This document shows, one piece after another, positions 45,887-55,260 of a stretch of DNA of 64,000 bases; positions within the stretch are counted from its first letter, which is position 1, and each line of letters starts with the position of its first letter. The notes under the pieces are model-generated. The model searched no databases. It was not told the origin of the DNA and was given only the letters and a program-made list of their open reading frames with translations. Origin of the DNA: CBDCUC01 sp965222485 (lineage in GTDB: Bacteria > Pseudomonadota > Alphaproteobacteria > Rhizobiales > Hyphomicrobiaceae); the NCBI GenBank assembly GCA_965222485.1, contig CBDCUC010000039.1, forward strand, positions 434,001-498,000. The letters are read 5' to 3'. Both the position numbers and the translations under genes were made by a program.

Positions 45887-46726
45887 CTAAAAGCCGACAT
45901 TGTCGATAAGCCTGGTTTTACCGAGCCACGCGGCTGCCAGAACACGGCCCTGGCGGTTTGCGCCTTGATCGTAGCTGCCAAGTGTCTCACCGTCCCGTAC
46001 GGCTACATAGTCGACGTCATCAAATCCGGCCTGCCGCAAAGCCTCGACCGCCCCGTTCTCCACCTCGCCCGCGAGCTGACCGGCGTTGACAGCCTCGGCC
46101 GCTTGCGAAATTACGCGGTAAAGTGCGGGCGCGATACTGCGCTGGCGTCCGCCCAGGTAGCTGTTGCGCGACGACAGCGCCAGCCCGTCAGCTTCTCGCA
46201 CAGTCTCGCAGCCCAAAATCTCAAGCGGCATATCGAGATCCCGTACCAGTTGGCGTACCACGCAAAGCTGCTGATAGTCCTTTTCCCCAAAAACCGCGAT
46301 ATCTGGCCCGACTTGGTTGAACAGCTTGGTTACAACTGTCGCGACACCTCGAAAAAAATGCGGACGGAATGTCGTCTCAAGTCCGTTGGCAGCGCCTTCA
46401 GGCACCACGGCAGTCGCAAAATTTTGGCCATACATGTCACCGGCGCCCGGTGCCCACACTACGTCAACACCGGCTTTTTCAAGTTTTTCCAGATCACCTG
46501 ATTCGTCGCGCGGATAGCGCTCCAGGTCTTCACCAGGTGCAAACTGCGTTGGATTGACAAAGATCGAGACGACGGTGCGATCTGCCGCTGATAGAGCCGC
46601 ACCCACCAGCTTCATGTGGCCCGTATGCAGCGCCCCCATTGTCGGCACCAACGCGAATCGTGTGTTGTCGCTGCGCCATTGGCGTGTCAAGGCGCGCAAG
46701 GATGGGAGTGTGCGAATAACGTCCAT
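45887..46726 (-). CDS. panC: Pantothenate synthetase
   Basis: The protein has the PanC marks PTMGALHTGHMKL, SIFVNPTQFAPGEDL, FRPHFFRGVATVVTKLFN, VFGEKDYQQL and SSRNSYL. It joins pantoate and beta-alanine with ATP to make pantothenate for coenzyme A. The ATG at 46726 is chosen because the family start lies near it (DVIRTLPSLRAL); a TTG at 46768 would add 14 residues. Neither start has a good ribosome binding site. No panB lies in the window. Confidence 0.95.
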   Translation of the reverse strand: MDVIRTLPSLRALTRQWRSDNTRFALVPTMGALHTGHMKLVGAALSAADRTVVSIFVNPTQFAPGEDLERYPRDESGDLEKLEKAGVDVVWAPGAGDMYGQNFATAVVPEGAANGLETTFRPHFFRGVATVVTKLFNQVGPDIAVFGEKDYQQLCVVRQLVRDLDMPLEILGCETVREADGLALSSRNSYLGGRQRSIAPALYRVISQAAEAVNAGQLAGEVENGAVEALRQAGFDDVDYVAVRDGETLGSYDQGANRQGRVLAAAWLGKTRLIDNVGF

Positions 46727-46903
46727 GGTTTGCGTGGTCGCAAAACCGCGATCCAAGTCCCATATCAATTGTATCAGTTGCCGATTATCGGCAACCTATG
46801 GCGTAGCGATTTGCTAGACTAAGTTCAATGGCCCGTACTCAATTGAGTCGGGAATAAAGCAGCCAGTCGCTGCCACGGTTTAAAAAACCAACCAGAGGGC
46901 GGT

Positions 46904-49900
46904 ATGGTCGCGGTCCACAACCACGAAGTCGCTGAAGCGCACAAAGTCGACGCGGCGCAACCGCGCAACCGATTGCAGGATCTGCCGTCACGCGACGAGA
47001 TTGCGGCCCATCACTTGATCGATGAGACGCGTCTAGTCGGTGGCTTGATCGAGCGAGCGGTCTACAGCGAAGACGAGCGAAGGCGCACAGCCGAAGTGGC
47101 GCGCCAGATCGTGCACGCCGCTCGCGGCAAGTCGGAAGATGCCGGCGGTGTAGATTCCTTCATGCGCGAATACGGCCTTTCCAGCGATGAGGGCGTCATC
47201 TTGATGGGCATCGCGGAAAGCCTGTTGCGCATTCCCGACAACGAAACAGCTGACGACCTGATAGCGGAAAAACTTTCCGGAGGCGCATGGGAGAGCCACC
47301 TCGGTCATTCCCCAAATGCTCTCGTCAACGCATCGAGCTGGGGCCTTATGCTGACCGGACGGCTGGTCAAGTTAAAAAGCAGCGATGGTCCGACACCGCT
47401 CCAGGTCCTGAAACGCCTCGTTGCCCGCTCAGGCGAACCTGTCATTCGCCAGGCCGTGCGCCATGCGGTCAAACTGCTCGGCGACCATTTCGTCGCCGGT
47501 CGCACGATCAAGGAAGCGCTGCACAGGGCCCGAGCGTTGGAAGCGAAAGGCTACCTCTTCTCCTACGACATGTTGGGTGAGGCCGCGCGCACGGAAGCCG
47601 ACGCTGACATCTACTACAACCGCTATATGAGCGCGATCGAAGCCATTGGCGCCGAAGCGGGAGCCTTCGACTCTGAATATCCCGATGCACTGATGCAGCG
47701 GCCAGGTTTGTCGGTCAAACTTTCGGCTCTGCATCCGCGCTTCGAGCCCGGCAAGAAGGACCGATTGGCGAGGGAGCTCGTCCCGCGTGTGATCACACTC
47801 ATCAGGGCAGCCAAAGATAACGGTATCAGCGTCACCATTGACACTGAGGAACAGGATCGCCTTGAACCGACATTGGATGTCTTTGCCTCAGCATTTCTCG
47901 ACGATGAGCTTGCGCATTGGCACGGCCTAGGCATTGCCGTTCAAGCCTACGGCAAACGCGCAATCCCTACATTGCGCTGGTTGCTGCGGCTGTCCGAACG
48001 GGTCGGCAAACGCATCCCCATCCGCCTCGTCAAAGGCGCTTACTGGGACAGTGAGATCAAGTGGGCCCAGGAGCGCGGACTTGCGGACTACCCGGTCTTC
48101 ACTAGAAAACTCAACACGGATGTCTCCTATCTGGCCTGCATGCGTTTCCTGTTATCGGAACCGGATGCATTCTATCCCCAGTTCGCCACCCATAACGCCC
48201 ATTCCATTGCTGCCGCGTATGTCGCCGCAGGACGCGCACGCTACGAATTCCAACGCCTGCATGGCATGGGCGAAGCGCTATATGAAGAGGTAGTCGGTAA
48301 AGATAAGCTGGCAGCGACATGCCGCATCTATGCCCCGGTTGGAGGTCACGAAGACCTGTTGGCTTACCTCGTTCGCCGCTTCTTGGAGAACGGGGCCAAT
48401 GCGAGTTTTGTTAATCGCCTGGCAGACGATGATCAACCCATATCCGAATTGATTGCTGATCCGGTCGAAACGGCTGAACGGCTGCGTGCCGTCGAACAGC
48501 CGCAAGACGTGGAACTGCCGCGCCCTCGTGAACTCTTCCTGCCCGAGCGTCGTTTGAGCGATGGTTTGGCACTGCGCCAGCGCTACGAGCGGGAACAACT
48601 GCTCACCGATATCGGTGAGGCGCTGCGAGAGGATTTCGAGGTCTTCCCCGTCGTTGACGGCGAGGAAGGGTCGGAAGAAACGTCACGCCGGCTCCTGTTA
48701 TGCCCGCATGACAATCGCGAGCGGATCGGTAGCGTTTATCATTCCCTGCCACGCGATATCGAACGCGCGGTTGTCAGTGCCTGCGCTGGTGCGCACAGCT
48801 GGGATATGACGCCTGTTGATCAACGCGCGACGATCCTGGAACACGCGGCCGACTTGTTTGAGCGGGACAGAGCACGGCTGATTGCGGTGGCGGTGCGCGA
48901 AGCCGGAAAAACGCTTGAAACCGCCCACGCAGATGTGCGTGAGGCAATCGACTTTCTACGCTACTACGCCGTTGAGGCGCGCAAGCTCCTGAGCGAACCC
49001 GTGCATCTCCAGTCAGTGACAGGTGAAACAAATACGTTGAGCTTGCGCGCGCGCGGCGCATTCGTGTGCATTTCACCATGGAACTTTCCGGTCGCAATTT
49101 TTACCGGTCAAATCGCGGCGGCGCTCGCCACCGGGAACACGGTTTTGGCCAAACCTGCCGAGCAGACGCCAATCGCGGCGGCCCTCGTTGTGAATCTTCT
49201 GCACGAAGCAGGTGTGCCGCCAGAAGTGCTGCACTTCCTGCCCGGTGGTGGTGATGTCGGAGAACGACTGGTTCAAGATCCGCGCATTGCCGGAGTGGTT
49301 TTTACAGGCTCCAACGAAACGGCATGGAGTATCGGACGCAATCTTGCCGATCGCCGCGCGCCCATAGTTCCCTTTATTGCAGAAACCGGTGGCATAAACG
49401 CCATGATCGCCGACTCGTCCGCTCTGCCAGAACAAGTCGTGCGCGATTGTGTCCGCTCCGCCTTTGACATGAGCGGCCAGCGTTGCTCTGCCGCGCGCAT
49501 AGTGTTTATCCAAAACGACATTGCGGAAAAAACGATTGAGATGCTGGCCGGCGCCATTCGGTCACTTGACGTGGGTGACCCAATCGATATCGCCACCGAC
49601 ATCGGCCCGGTGATAGACGAAGCCGCTCAGGACCGGCTCGATGCACACAAACTTCACATGCAGGTAGTCGGCAAAGAGATTGCCGATGTACCTCTGCCGG
49701 AAAATTGCCGTGTCGGAACATATGTCACACCGGCAGCCTACGAGCTGGAACAAGCGGACGCACTGCGCGAAGAAGTCTTCGGTCCCATTCTGCACGTCGT
49801 GCGTTACGAGCAAGGCGCGCTCGGCCGCGTCATCGACACGGTCAATTCGTTTGGCTATGGCCTGACCCTCGGACTGCACAGCCGCATCGATGCTGTCGCC

Positions 49901-50122
49901 GATTACGTGGCTGAGCATGCCCGTGTCGGCAATATGTACGTCAATCGCGACCAGATTGGCGCTGCGGTCGGTGCTCAGCCCTTCGGCGGCGAGGGGCTGT
50001 CGGGCACAGGGCCAAAGGCGGGAGGTCCGAATTATCTGTTTCGGTTCGTAACGGAACGGGTGCGCACGACTGACATTACAGCGACCGGCGGTAACATTTC
50101 GCTGCTTAAACCGGCGTCGTAA
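46904..50122 (+). CDS. putA: Bifunctional proline dehydrogenase / delta-1-pyrroline-5-carboxylate dehydrogenase PutA
   Basis: The 1072-residue protein has the proline dehydrogenase barrel in its first half, with KLSALHPRFEP, TIDTEEQDRLEPT and RLVKGAYWDSEIKWAQ. The second half is the aldehyde dehydrogenase domain with ISPWNFPVAIFTGQ, FTGSNETA, AETGGINAMI with the catalytic glutamate, and MSGQRCSAARI with the catalytic cysteine near residue 862. The length matches the shorter PutA class without the ribbon-helix-helix DNA-binding domain. It turns proline into glutamate with FAD and NAD. It stands alone; no putP is seen. Confidence 0.97.
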   Translation: MVAVHNHEVAEAHKVDAAQPRNRLQDLPSRDEIAAHHLIDETRLVGGLIERAVYSEDERRRTAEVARQIVHAARGKSEDAGGVDSFMREYGLSSDEGVILMGIAESLLRIPDNETADDLIAEKLSGGAWESHLGHSPNALVNASSWGLMLTGRLVKLKSSDGPTPLQVLKRLVARSGEPVIRQAVRHAVKLLGDHFVAGRTIKEALHRARALEAKGYLFSYDMLGEAARTEADADIYYNRYMSAIEAIGAEAGAFDSEYPDALMQRPGLSVKLSALHPRFEPGKKDRLARELVPRVITLIRAAKDNGISVTIDTEEQDRLEPTLDVFASAFLDDELAHWHGLGIAVQAYGKRAIPTLRWLLRLSERVGKRIPIRLVKGAYWDSEIKWAQERGLADYPVFTRKLNTDVSYLACMRFLLSEPDAFYPQFATHNAHSIAAAYVAAGRARYEFQRLHGMGEALYEEVVGKDKLAATCRIYAPVGGHEDLLAYLVRRFLENGANASFVNRLADDDQPISELIADPVETAERLRAVEQPQDVELPRPRELFLPERRLSDGLALRQRYEREQLLTDIGEALREDFEVFPVVDGEEGSEETSRRLLLCPHDNRERIGSVYHSLPRDIERAVVSACAGAHSWDMTPVDQRATILEHAADLFERDRARLIAVAVREAGKTLETAHADVREAIDFLRYYAVEARKLLSEPVHLQSVTGETNTLSLRARGAFVCISPWNFPVAIFTGQIAAALATGNTVLAKPAEQTPIAAALVVNLLHEAGVPPEVLHFLPGGGDVGERLVQDPRIAGVVFTGSNETAWSIGRNLADRRAPIVPFIAETGGINAMIADSSALPEQVVRDCVRSAFDMSGQRCSAARIVFIQNDIAEKTIEMLAGAIRSLDVGDPIDIATDIGPVIDEAAQDRLDAHKLHMQVVGKEIADVPLPENCRVGTYVTPAAYELEQADALREEVFGPILHVVRYEQGALGRVIDTVNSFGYGLTLGLHSRIDAVADYVAEHARVGNMYVNRDQIGAAVGAQPFGGEGLSGTGPKAGGPNYLFRFVTERVRTTDITATGGNISLLKPAS

Positions 50123-50177
50123 CCCAACGGCCTTGATCTTTCCCAACTGCTGCGAACCAATGCGCGTCGCACATTGA

Positions 50178-51086
50178 TTGTCAGGCTCACAATTCCCATG
50201 TTTTGATCAAGTGAGTTCAGGGCCAGCAACCGAGGCAGAGGTGGGAAAAGAAAAGCCCGGCAAGACCATCAAAGATGGCTTCGAGCGTGAGAACACTCGA
50301 ACAGCCAAGACCGCGTCTGCGCCAAACGTACCGCCGCCGCCCGGAGGCAAGCATGTTCCTGCGCCAGCAGAAGAGACTGGCGTGTCCGAACAGCAGCAAC
50401 GCTCGTCCGCCGGTGAGGTCGCCGACTTCCTCAACAAGATGAAATCACTGAGCCCGCAGGCTGCGGCTGGCAACGGCCGGCTGATTTTTGCAATGGATGC
50501 CACCATGAGCCGCCGCCCAACATGGGACATGGCGCTGGGGTTGCAAGCGGACATGTTTGATGCCGTGCGCCAGGTTGGCGGACTTGATGTGCAGCTTGTC
50601 TATTTTCGTGGCGCAGGTGAGTGCCGATCATCGAAATGGGTCTCCAATCCAACCGAACTTGCGCGACTGATGACGACGGTAGACTGTCGCGGTGGTCACA
50701 CGCAGATCCGCAAGGTGCTGACCCATGCGCGTCGCGAAACCGAAAGCAAGACTGTAAATGCACTCGTTTATGTTGGCGATTGCATCGAAGAGGACATTGA
50801 CGAACTTTGCGCTCTGGCCGGTGAGCTTGCGCTGTTTGGTTTGCCTGTGTTCGTATTTCAAGAAGGGCATGACCCGCATGCGCGCGCAGGATTTAAGGAA
50901 ATTGCTCGGCTGACACGAGGCGCCTGGTGCCCGTTTGACGCCGGATCCGCATCACAGCTACGCGCACTGCTTTCGGCGGTTGCGGTATATGCTGCGGGCG
51001 GACGTCAGGCATTGGAGATGCTGGAAAAATCCGCTGGCAGTGGCACCGCGCCGCGCGCGCTCCTGGAACAACTGAAGGCGCGTTGA
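50178..51086 (+). CDS. VWA-like domain protein of unknown function
   Basis: The protein (302 residues from the TTG at 50178; a GTG at 50211 is an equal option) has a Pro-rich disordered N-terminus of about 90 residues, then a VWA-like fold: RLIFAMDATMSRRPTWDMA at about 100-118 is a MIDAS-like strand, and VNALVYVGDCIEED and LPVFVFQEGHDPHA are further strands. The DxT form replaces the usual DxSxS metal site. It is followed 136 bases later by a J-domain membrane protein gene in the same direction. A chaperone-linked job is suggested only by that neighbour. Confidence 0.75.
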   Translation: MSGSQFPCFDQVSSGPATEAEVGKEKPGKTIKDGFERENTRTAKTASAPNVPPPPGGKHVPAPAEETGVSEQQQRSSAGEVADFLNKMKSLSPQAAAGNGRLIFAMDATMSRRPTWDMALGLQADMFDAVRQVGGLDVQLVYFRGAGECRSSKWVSNPTELARLMTTVDCRGGHTQIRKVLTHARRETESKTVNALVYVGDCIEEDIDELCALAGELALFGLPVFVFQEGHDPHARAGFKEIARLTRGAWCPFDAGSASQLRALLSAVAVYAAGGRQALEMLEKSAGSGTAPRALLEQLKAR

Positions 51087-51222
51087 ATGGCCCCCTGCGG
51101 GATGGCGCTATCACGAGGCCGCATTTCAGGCGATGCGAAATCGGTTGATCGGACGGGCTGGCATGTGCTGAGAGTGTAGGCGAAAGTCTTGCTATCGTCT
51201 TGCGGCTGAAACCGGATCATAA

Positions 51223-51924
51223 ATGCACTTTCTACTTCTGGGATTTGCTCTTCTCGCCGTTATTCTTGTCTTGGCGCAGGTGTTCATGAACGCCCAACCT
51301 GCCGCCGTGGCCAAGCAGATCCGGCGCGCGCTCGCCACGGTACTTCTTGTTGTTGCCGCCGTTCTCGCTATGCGCGGCATGCTAAACGCTGCGGCCCCGT
51401 TGCTGTTGGGTGCAGCTTGGCTCTGGTCGTCCGGTGCCTCGCGGCTGTTTGGCCCGCAGGCACCGAAATCGTCCGGGCAGGTCTCACGCGTTGTGACAGA
51501 CTATCTTGAAATGGAACTGGACCACGACACCGGACAGATGAGCGGCAATGTGCTCAAGGGTTTGTTCCAGGGCCAGCGCATCGAAACGCTAAGCCCAGCT
51601 GACTTAGCGCTGTTGTGGCAGGATTGTCGTGTCGACGACCCGCAGTCGGCACAGTTAATCGAGGCCTATCTGGATGCCCGGCATCCGACTTGGCGAGATG
51701 ATATTCGCCGTGGTGAGGAGGCCATGTCCTCGGGCCCCGACGGACGCATGCGGGTTGAGGAGGCCTATGAAATATTGGGGCTCAAACCTGGCGCCGATGC
51801 CGATCAAATCCGCAAAGCGCACCGCGAGCTTATCGCTAGGTTCCATCCCGATCGCGGCGGCTCAACCTACCTTGCCGCAAAGATCAACGAGGCAAAGGAC
51901 GTACTGCTGTCGCACGTTCCTTAA
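51223..51924 (+). CDS. Membrane-anchored J-domain protein
   Basis: The 233-residue protein has two or three membrane helices in its first 75 residues and a cytoplasmic C-terminal J domain at about 173-233: AYEILGLKPGADADQI, the helix RKAHRELIARFHPDRGG with the HPD motif, and KINEAKDVLL. J domains stimulate DnaK-type ATPases. The region between (95-170) is conserved in part with other Hyphomicrobiales J proteins of this kind. It resembles Tim14/DjlA-like membrane recruiters of Hsp70. It is downstream of the VWA-like gene and convergent with the carboxypeptidase gene. Confidence 0.88.
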   Translation: MHFLLLGFALLAVILVLAQVFMNAQPAAVAKQIRRALATVLLVVAAVLAMRGMLNAAAPLLLGAAWLWSSGASRLFGPQAPKSSGQVSRVVTDYLEMELDHDTGQMSGNVLKGLFQGQRIETLSPADLALLWQDCRVDDPQSAQLIEAYLDARHPTWRDDIRRGEEAMSSGPDGRMRVEEAYEILGLKPGADADQIRKAHRELIARFHPDRGGSTYLAAKINEAKDVLLSHVP

Positions 51925-51939
51925 GCCAGGTCTTGCCGC

Positions 51940-53655
51940 TTATTGGTCTAGCGTGACAAAACAATCGATGGCTTGGCGGCGCAATGCGTTGCACGTTTGC
52001 ATCGCATTATCTGCCTGAAATCCAGCGAATTGTGCTTTGTAGAGCTGCTTCCTGCCCTTTTGTGTACTGAGCGTCCGCGGCCGGTAGCCGGTAACCAGCC
52101 CCTCCGCCTTTTGGGCCACTTGCGATAGTTGCTGTCTAGCTTGTGCCTCATCGGCATACGCCCCGACCTGGACGGCATAGCCGCCGCGCGGTGTCGCAGT
52201 CGAATTTGCGCGCGGCGGGTTAAGGGCACCCGACCCGCGCTCACCTGTTACGGCAGTTTTGTAAGCCGACCGTTGCTGGTTAGGGAAATGCGCTTGCTTT
52301 GCCGTAGCGAACGTGGTGCGCCCCGCATCAGTACCACTTCGGGCCATCGCTGCATTGCCATCAAGTAGTGCAGACTGCTGCTGTAACGTTGACGGTGGTC
52401 GACCAGGTCCTTGTCCGCGAGCCATGCGAGCCTGCGCCCTTGGCGCCTGGCCCTCGCGCACAGACCCTTTCATCACGACAGTTTCTCCACGCGCCGTCCG
52501 TCCCTGCCATCGCGTATTCGATGGAAGAGCCCAAGCGGTTGTGCTGGCTGAATGATGCGGACGGCGGAGAGATGACGACGAGGTCAAATCTTGCTTTTGC
52601 AGGGCGGGCGCAAAGGCTTGAGAAAACCCTGGCGGCCGCCGCCGCTCCTGGCCGGACGATTGCAGCCCAGGTTGCCGGTTCACGTGGCGTGGTTGCCGCA
52701 CCAGTTCACGGGCGTCAACTGCGCGAACCCGCGCCATTGCGATCCTCTTATCCGGTTGCGCTGGCGGTGGCGGGCTGGCTGCGACGCGCGGAGCTTTTCG
52801 CGGGCGGTGTACGCGGGCCGGCTTGGCCACCAGAACAGGTTTGACCCTGGTCTTTTTCTTCGATGCTTTGCGCAAAGATCGGTGCAGGAGTGCCCGCATC
52901 GCCGAGTTGCGAGAACGAGCGGTTTTGCCACCGAACACCGCAGCAACGACATGGCGCCCATCACGCCTCACGGAACTCACCAAATTAAATCCCGAAGCGC
53001 GGGTGTAGCCCGTCTTGATGCCGTCGGTGCCGGCAAATTTCCGCAGTAAAGTGTTGTGGTTGCGGTAGGTTTTGCCCTTGAACGTAAAATACCTGGTGCG
53101 GAACAACTTATAGTGCATGGGGAAGTCGTCCTGCAGCCTCAGCGCCAATGTCAGCATGTCGCGCGCGGTCGTTTTCTGTTGGCTGTTGGGCAGACCGGAC
53201 GCATTCTTAAAAGTCGTTCGCGACATGCCAAAAGAGCGCGCCTTGGCAGTCATGGCCCGGGCAAATTTAGCCTCGCTGCCGCCCAGATACTCCGCGACTG
53301 CAACCGCCACATCATTAGCGCTCTTGGTCACAAGCGCCTTGATCGCATCGCCGACGGCAATTGATGAACCGGCTTTCAGGCCAAGCTTGGAGGGCGGGGC
53401 CGCGGCGGCGGTGGCGCTGTAGGGGATGCGTGTTTTGAGGCTCAACCGCCCTTGTTCAATCCGCTCAAACACCATGTAGAGCGTCATCATTTTGGTCAAA
53501 GACGCCGGATAGCGCGCTGCATCTCCGTACCTATTTTCAAGAACACGGCCGGTATTGGCGTCGATGGCCATGGCCGCGTATTTCGACTTCTGCGTCGGTT
53601 TTGCAGAGACACCGCCCGCCATGATCATGCAACACGACACTGCCGCCAGGAGCAT
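51940..53655 (-). CDS. D-alanyl-D-alanine carboxypeptidase (S11 family) with C-terminal SPOR domain
   Basis: Started at the ATG at 53655, which has GGGGAG five bases upstream, the 571-residue protein has a signal peptide (MLLAAVSCCMIMAGGVSA), then the S11 catalytic domain with SLTK at 52-55, KSAN at 111-114 (Ser and Asn) and KTG at 214-216. After about residue 260 comes a very long basic, Pro/Gln/Ser-rich linker of roughly 230 residues, and the last 80 residues form a SPOR domain (YAVQVGAYADEAQARQQL) that binds denuded peptidoglycan at the septum. It trims the stem peptide of cell wall in the periplasm. The open frame up to 53871 is not typical. The linker is unusually long and basic. Confidence 0.9.
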   Translation of the reverse strand: MLLAAVSCCMIMAGGVSAKPTQKSKYAAMAIDANTGRVLENRYGDAARYPASLTKMMTLYMVFERIEQGRLSLKTRIPYSATAAAAPPSKLGLKAGSSIAVGDAIKALVTKSANDVAVAVAEYLGGSEAKFARAMTAKARSFGMSRTTFKNASGLPNSQQKTTARDMLTLALRLQDDFPMHYKLFRTRYFTFKGKTYRNHNTLLRKFAGTDGIKTGYTRASGFNLVSSVRRDGRHVVAAVFGGKTARSRNSAMRALLHRSLRKASKKKTRVKPVLVAKPARVHRPRKAPRVAASPPPPAQPDKRIAMARVRAVDARELVRQPRHVNRQPGLQSSGQERRRPPGFSQAFAPALQKQDLTSSSSLRRPHHSASTTAWALPSNTRWQGRTARGETVVMKGSVREGQAPRAQARMARGQGPGRPPSTLQQQSALLDGNAAMARSGTDAGRTTFATAKQAHFPNQQRSAYKTAVTGERGSGALNPPRANSTATPRGGYAVQVGAYADEAQARQQLSQVAQKAEGLVTGYRPRTLSTQKGRKQLYKAQFAGFQADNAMQTCNALRRQAIDCFVTLDQ

Positions 53656-54033
53656 GAAGGCTCCCCGTATCGTGTGCGACTCCGGTGCGTCAGAGCAGTT
53701 CAAATGAGCAAATGAGTACAATGTCTTATGCAACCCGCCGAATCGTGATCGATGGCCCGACAACGTGCTGCCACCAGCGTGCCTAACACGGTGCCCAAAG
53801 CGACGCGTCAGCCAAATGCTGACGAACCGACGCGATGTCGAGCCCGACCTTATACGGTTTGCAAACAACATAGGTGTTGGGCGCCTTTACGGCGCCATCC
53901 TGCCAGCCCTGTGATCATTCGTGGTGTTTTCTTGTTTTTCCGCCAGCATACCCATGAGGTGAAAAATTCCGGTTAATGGCGCGGCTCTGAATGCCTCCGA
54001 TCATGCTCAAATCGGCCCGCCGCGACATTTTTG
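53656..54033. other. Divergent intergenic region before the phasin promoter
   Basis: These 378 bases lie between the D,D-carboxypeptidase start and the phasin control region. The minus-strand frame of the carboxypeptidase stays open up to 53871, but the added residues do not look coding. Nothing else is recognised here. Confidence 0.4.
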
Positions 54034-54073
54034 TGCAATGCAATATTTTTAACTTGAAACTTGTTGCGGTGCA
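54034..54073 (+). promoter_or_regulatory. Two PhaR-like operator motifs (TGCRNYGCA)
   Basis: TGCAATGCA at 54034-54042 and TGCGGTGCA at 54065-54073 both fit the core TGCRNYGCA, which I recall as the binding site of the polyhydroxybutyrate regulator PhaR in rhizobia. Their starts are 31 bases apart, close to three helical turns. The second lies between the predicted -35 and -10 hexamers of the phasin promoter. Confidence 0.6.
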
Positions 54074-54081
54074 GATATAAG
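54054..54081 (+). promoter_or_regulatory. Sigma70-like promoter of the phasin gene
   Basis: TTGAAA at 54054-54059 and TATAAG at 54076-54081 are separated by 16 bases. An AT-rich stretch (AATATTTTTAA) sits just upstream. It would give a leader of about 78 bases. The presence of a PhaR-like site inside the promoter suggests repression when granules are absent. Confidence 0.65.
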
Positions 54082-54165
54082 CTGCGCCCACGTAATGCGA
54101 AGTATAGGGCCGTGACAAGAGAGACCTGCGCGGTCGGTTCCCAACAATGCCTTAGCGAGGGATTT

Positions 54166-54498
54166 ATGATGATAGCAAATATGGATGACATTCAAAAGCT
54201 TAACCAGGCCAATATCGACGGTGCCATGAAATTCTACGGCGAGTGGAACAAGAGCATGCAGGCTATTGCGGCCGAGATGGGCGACTATACGAAGCGCTCA
54301 TTCGAAGAGGGCACTGCGACATTTGAGAAGCTCGTTTCGGCCAAATCTGTCGAGCAGGCCATCGAGATCCAAACGAATTACGCAAAGCAGGCCTACGAAG
54401 AGTACATGCACCAGATGAACCGGATCAGCAGCATGTATTCTGACATCGCCAAAGAGGCGTACAAGCCGGTCGAGAACGCGCTCAAGAAGGCGAAGTAA
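54166..54498 (+). CDS. Phasin family protein
   Basis: The 110-residue protein is almost wholly helical and amphipathic, with LNQANIDGAMKFYGEWNKSM, AKSVEQAIEIQTNYAKQAYE (quoted in part) and YSDIAKEAYKPVENALKKAK. This is the phasin family that coats polyhydroxybutyrate granules. The start is one of two adjacent ATG codons at 54166 or 54169, with GAGGG just before. The gene has its own promoter with PhaR-like sites and a terminator downstream. It indicates that the organism stores PHB; the phaA, phaB and phaC genes are not in the window. Confidence 0.93.
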   Translation: MMIANMDDIQKLNQANIDGAMKFYGEWNKSMQAIAAEMGDYTKRSFEEGTATFEKLVSAKSVEQAIEIQTNYAKQAYEEYMHQMNRISSMYSDIAKEAYKPVENALKKAK

Positions 54499-54604
54499 AG
54501 CGGCGAGCGCGGCCCGAATGCTGCTGCAGTCGTAAACAAGTCCGTAAAGGCTAGTTTTCGACGTACGGGGTGCAGCACATTCGCCGACAACTCGAACCGA
54601 CGGC

Positions 54605-54640
54605 AAAGCCCGGTCCATCAAGGACCGGGCTTTGTTGTTT
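54605..54640 (+). terminator. Rho-independent terminator of the phasin gene
   Basis: AAAGCCCGGTCC at 54605-54616 pairs with GGACCGGGCTTT at 54622-54633 around a 5-base loop and is followed by TTGTTTT-like T-rich sequence. The stem of 12 pairs and the position about 105 bases after the stop support it as terminator of the phasin transcript. Confidence 0.9.
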
Positions 54641-55260
54641 TGACTGTGTCGAAGCGACGGACGGTGAAGCGCCCGCAACCGGTTACAGGCCCGTCAGACC
54701 ATATGACCACGGCACAAGCCCAGCGTACCGAGCACTTTTTCCGTCTTATACAACCTTGTATCCAGGCGAGGCAGTGCACAAATAGTTCGGTCTGGGTCTA
54801 GTTTCATGCGATCCGCGCCGCCCGCAGGCCGTTGGGCGGACGAGGATGTATCATGGAAATCGCGGCGAGGTCTTCGTCTTGTGCGGACAGCGCAAAATTG
54901 AACAAGAGGTGCCTGGCGGCGTGGCAAAAACGATGGACTCGGATCAGTTTACTGAAACCCACCCCGGTGAGGGACAAGGCCCGCATTGCACTGCAACCCT
55001 CGGCGACCGGCTGATCCCGCAGTGATGGGATACGTGCTCAACGCCCAGGAGACCATCACGAAGCGGTCAAACTGCTAAGGCCACCTGAGGATACCGAACA
55101 GTGTCCTTGGCGACAGTCATCTCCGGTCTTAGTCTCCCCGTACAACCAGTGAATCGTAACGGGAATCGGCTTCTTCGAAAACATGTTATCTTTTGCAGGG
55201 TATGATCCGTGCGGAATTGAAATGAGCGAATTGCAGGAAAAATATCTGACCGGATTAACG
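54641..55260. other. Intergenic region between phasin terminator and clpS
   Basis: This 620-base region contains only short frames without domain likeness (for example 54832-55014 plus and 54694-54927 minus). I looked for tmRNA, 6S, SRP and RNase P RNA features and saw none that I could support. The clpS promoter must be in its right part. Confidence 0.4.

Noticed and set aside
54641..55260. Possible structural RNA (tmRNA, 6S, SRP or RNase P) in the gap before clpS
   Set aside because: No matching conserved core was recognised by eye; a covariance model search would decide.
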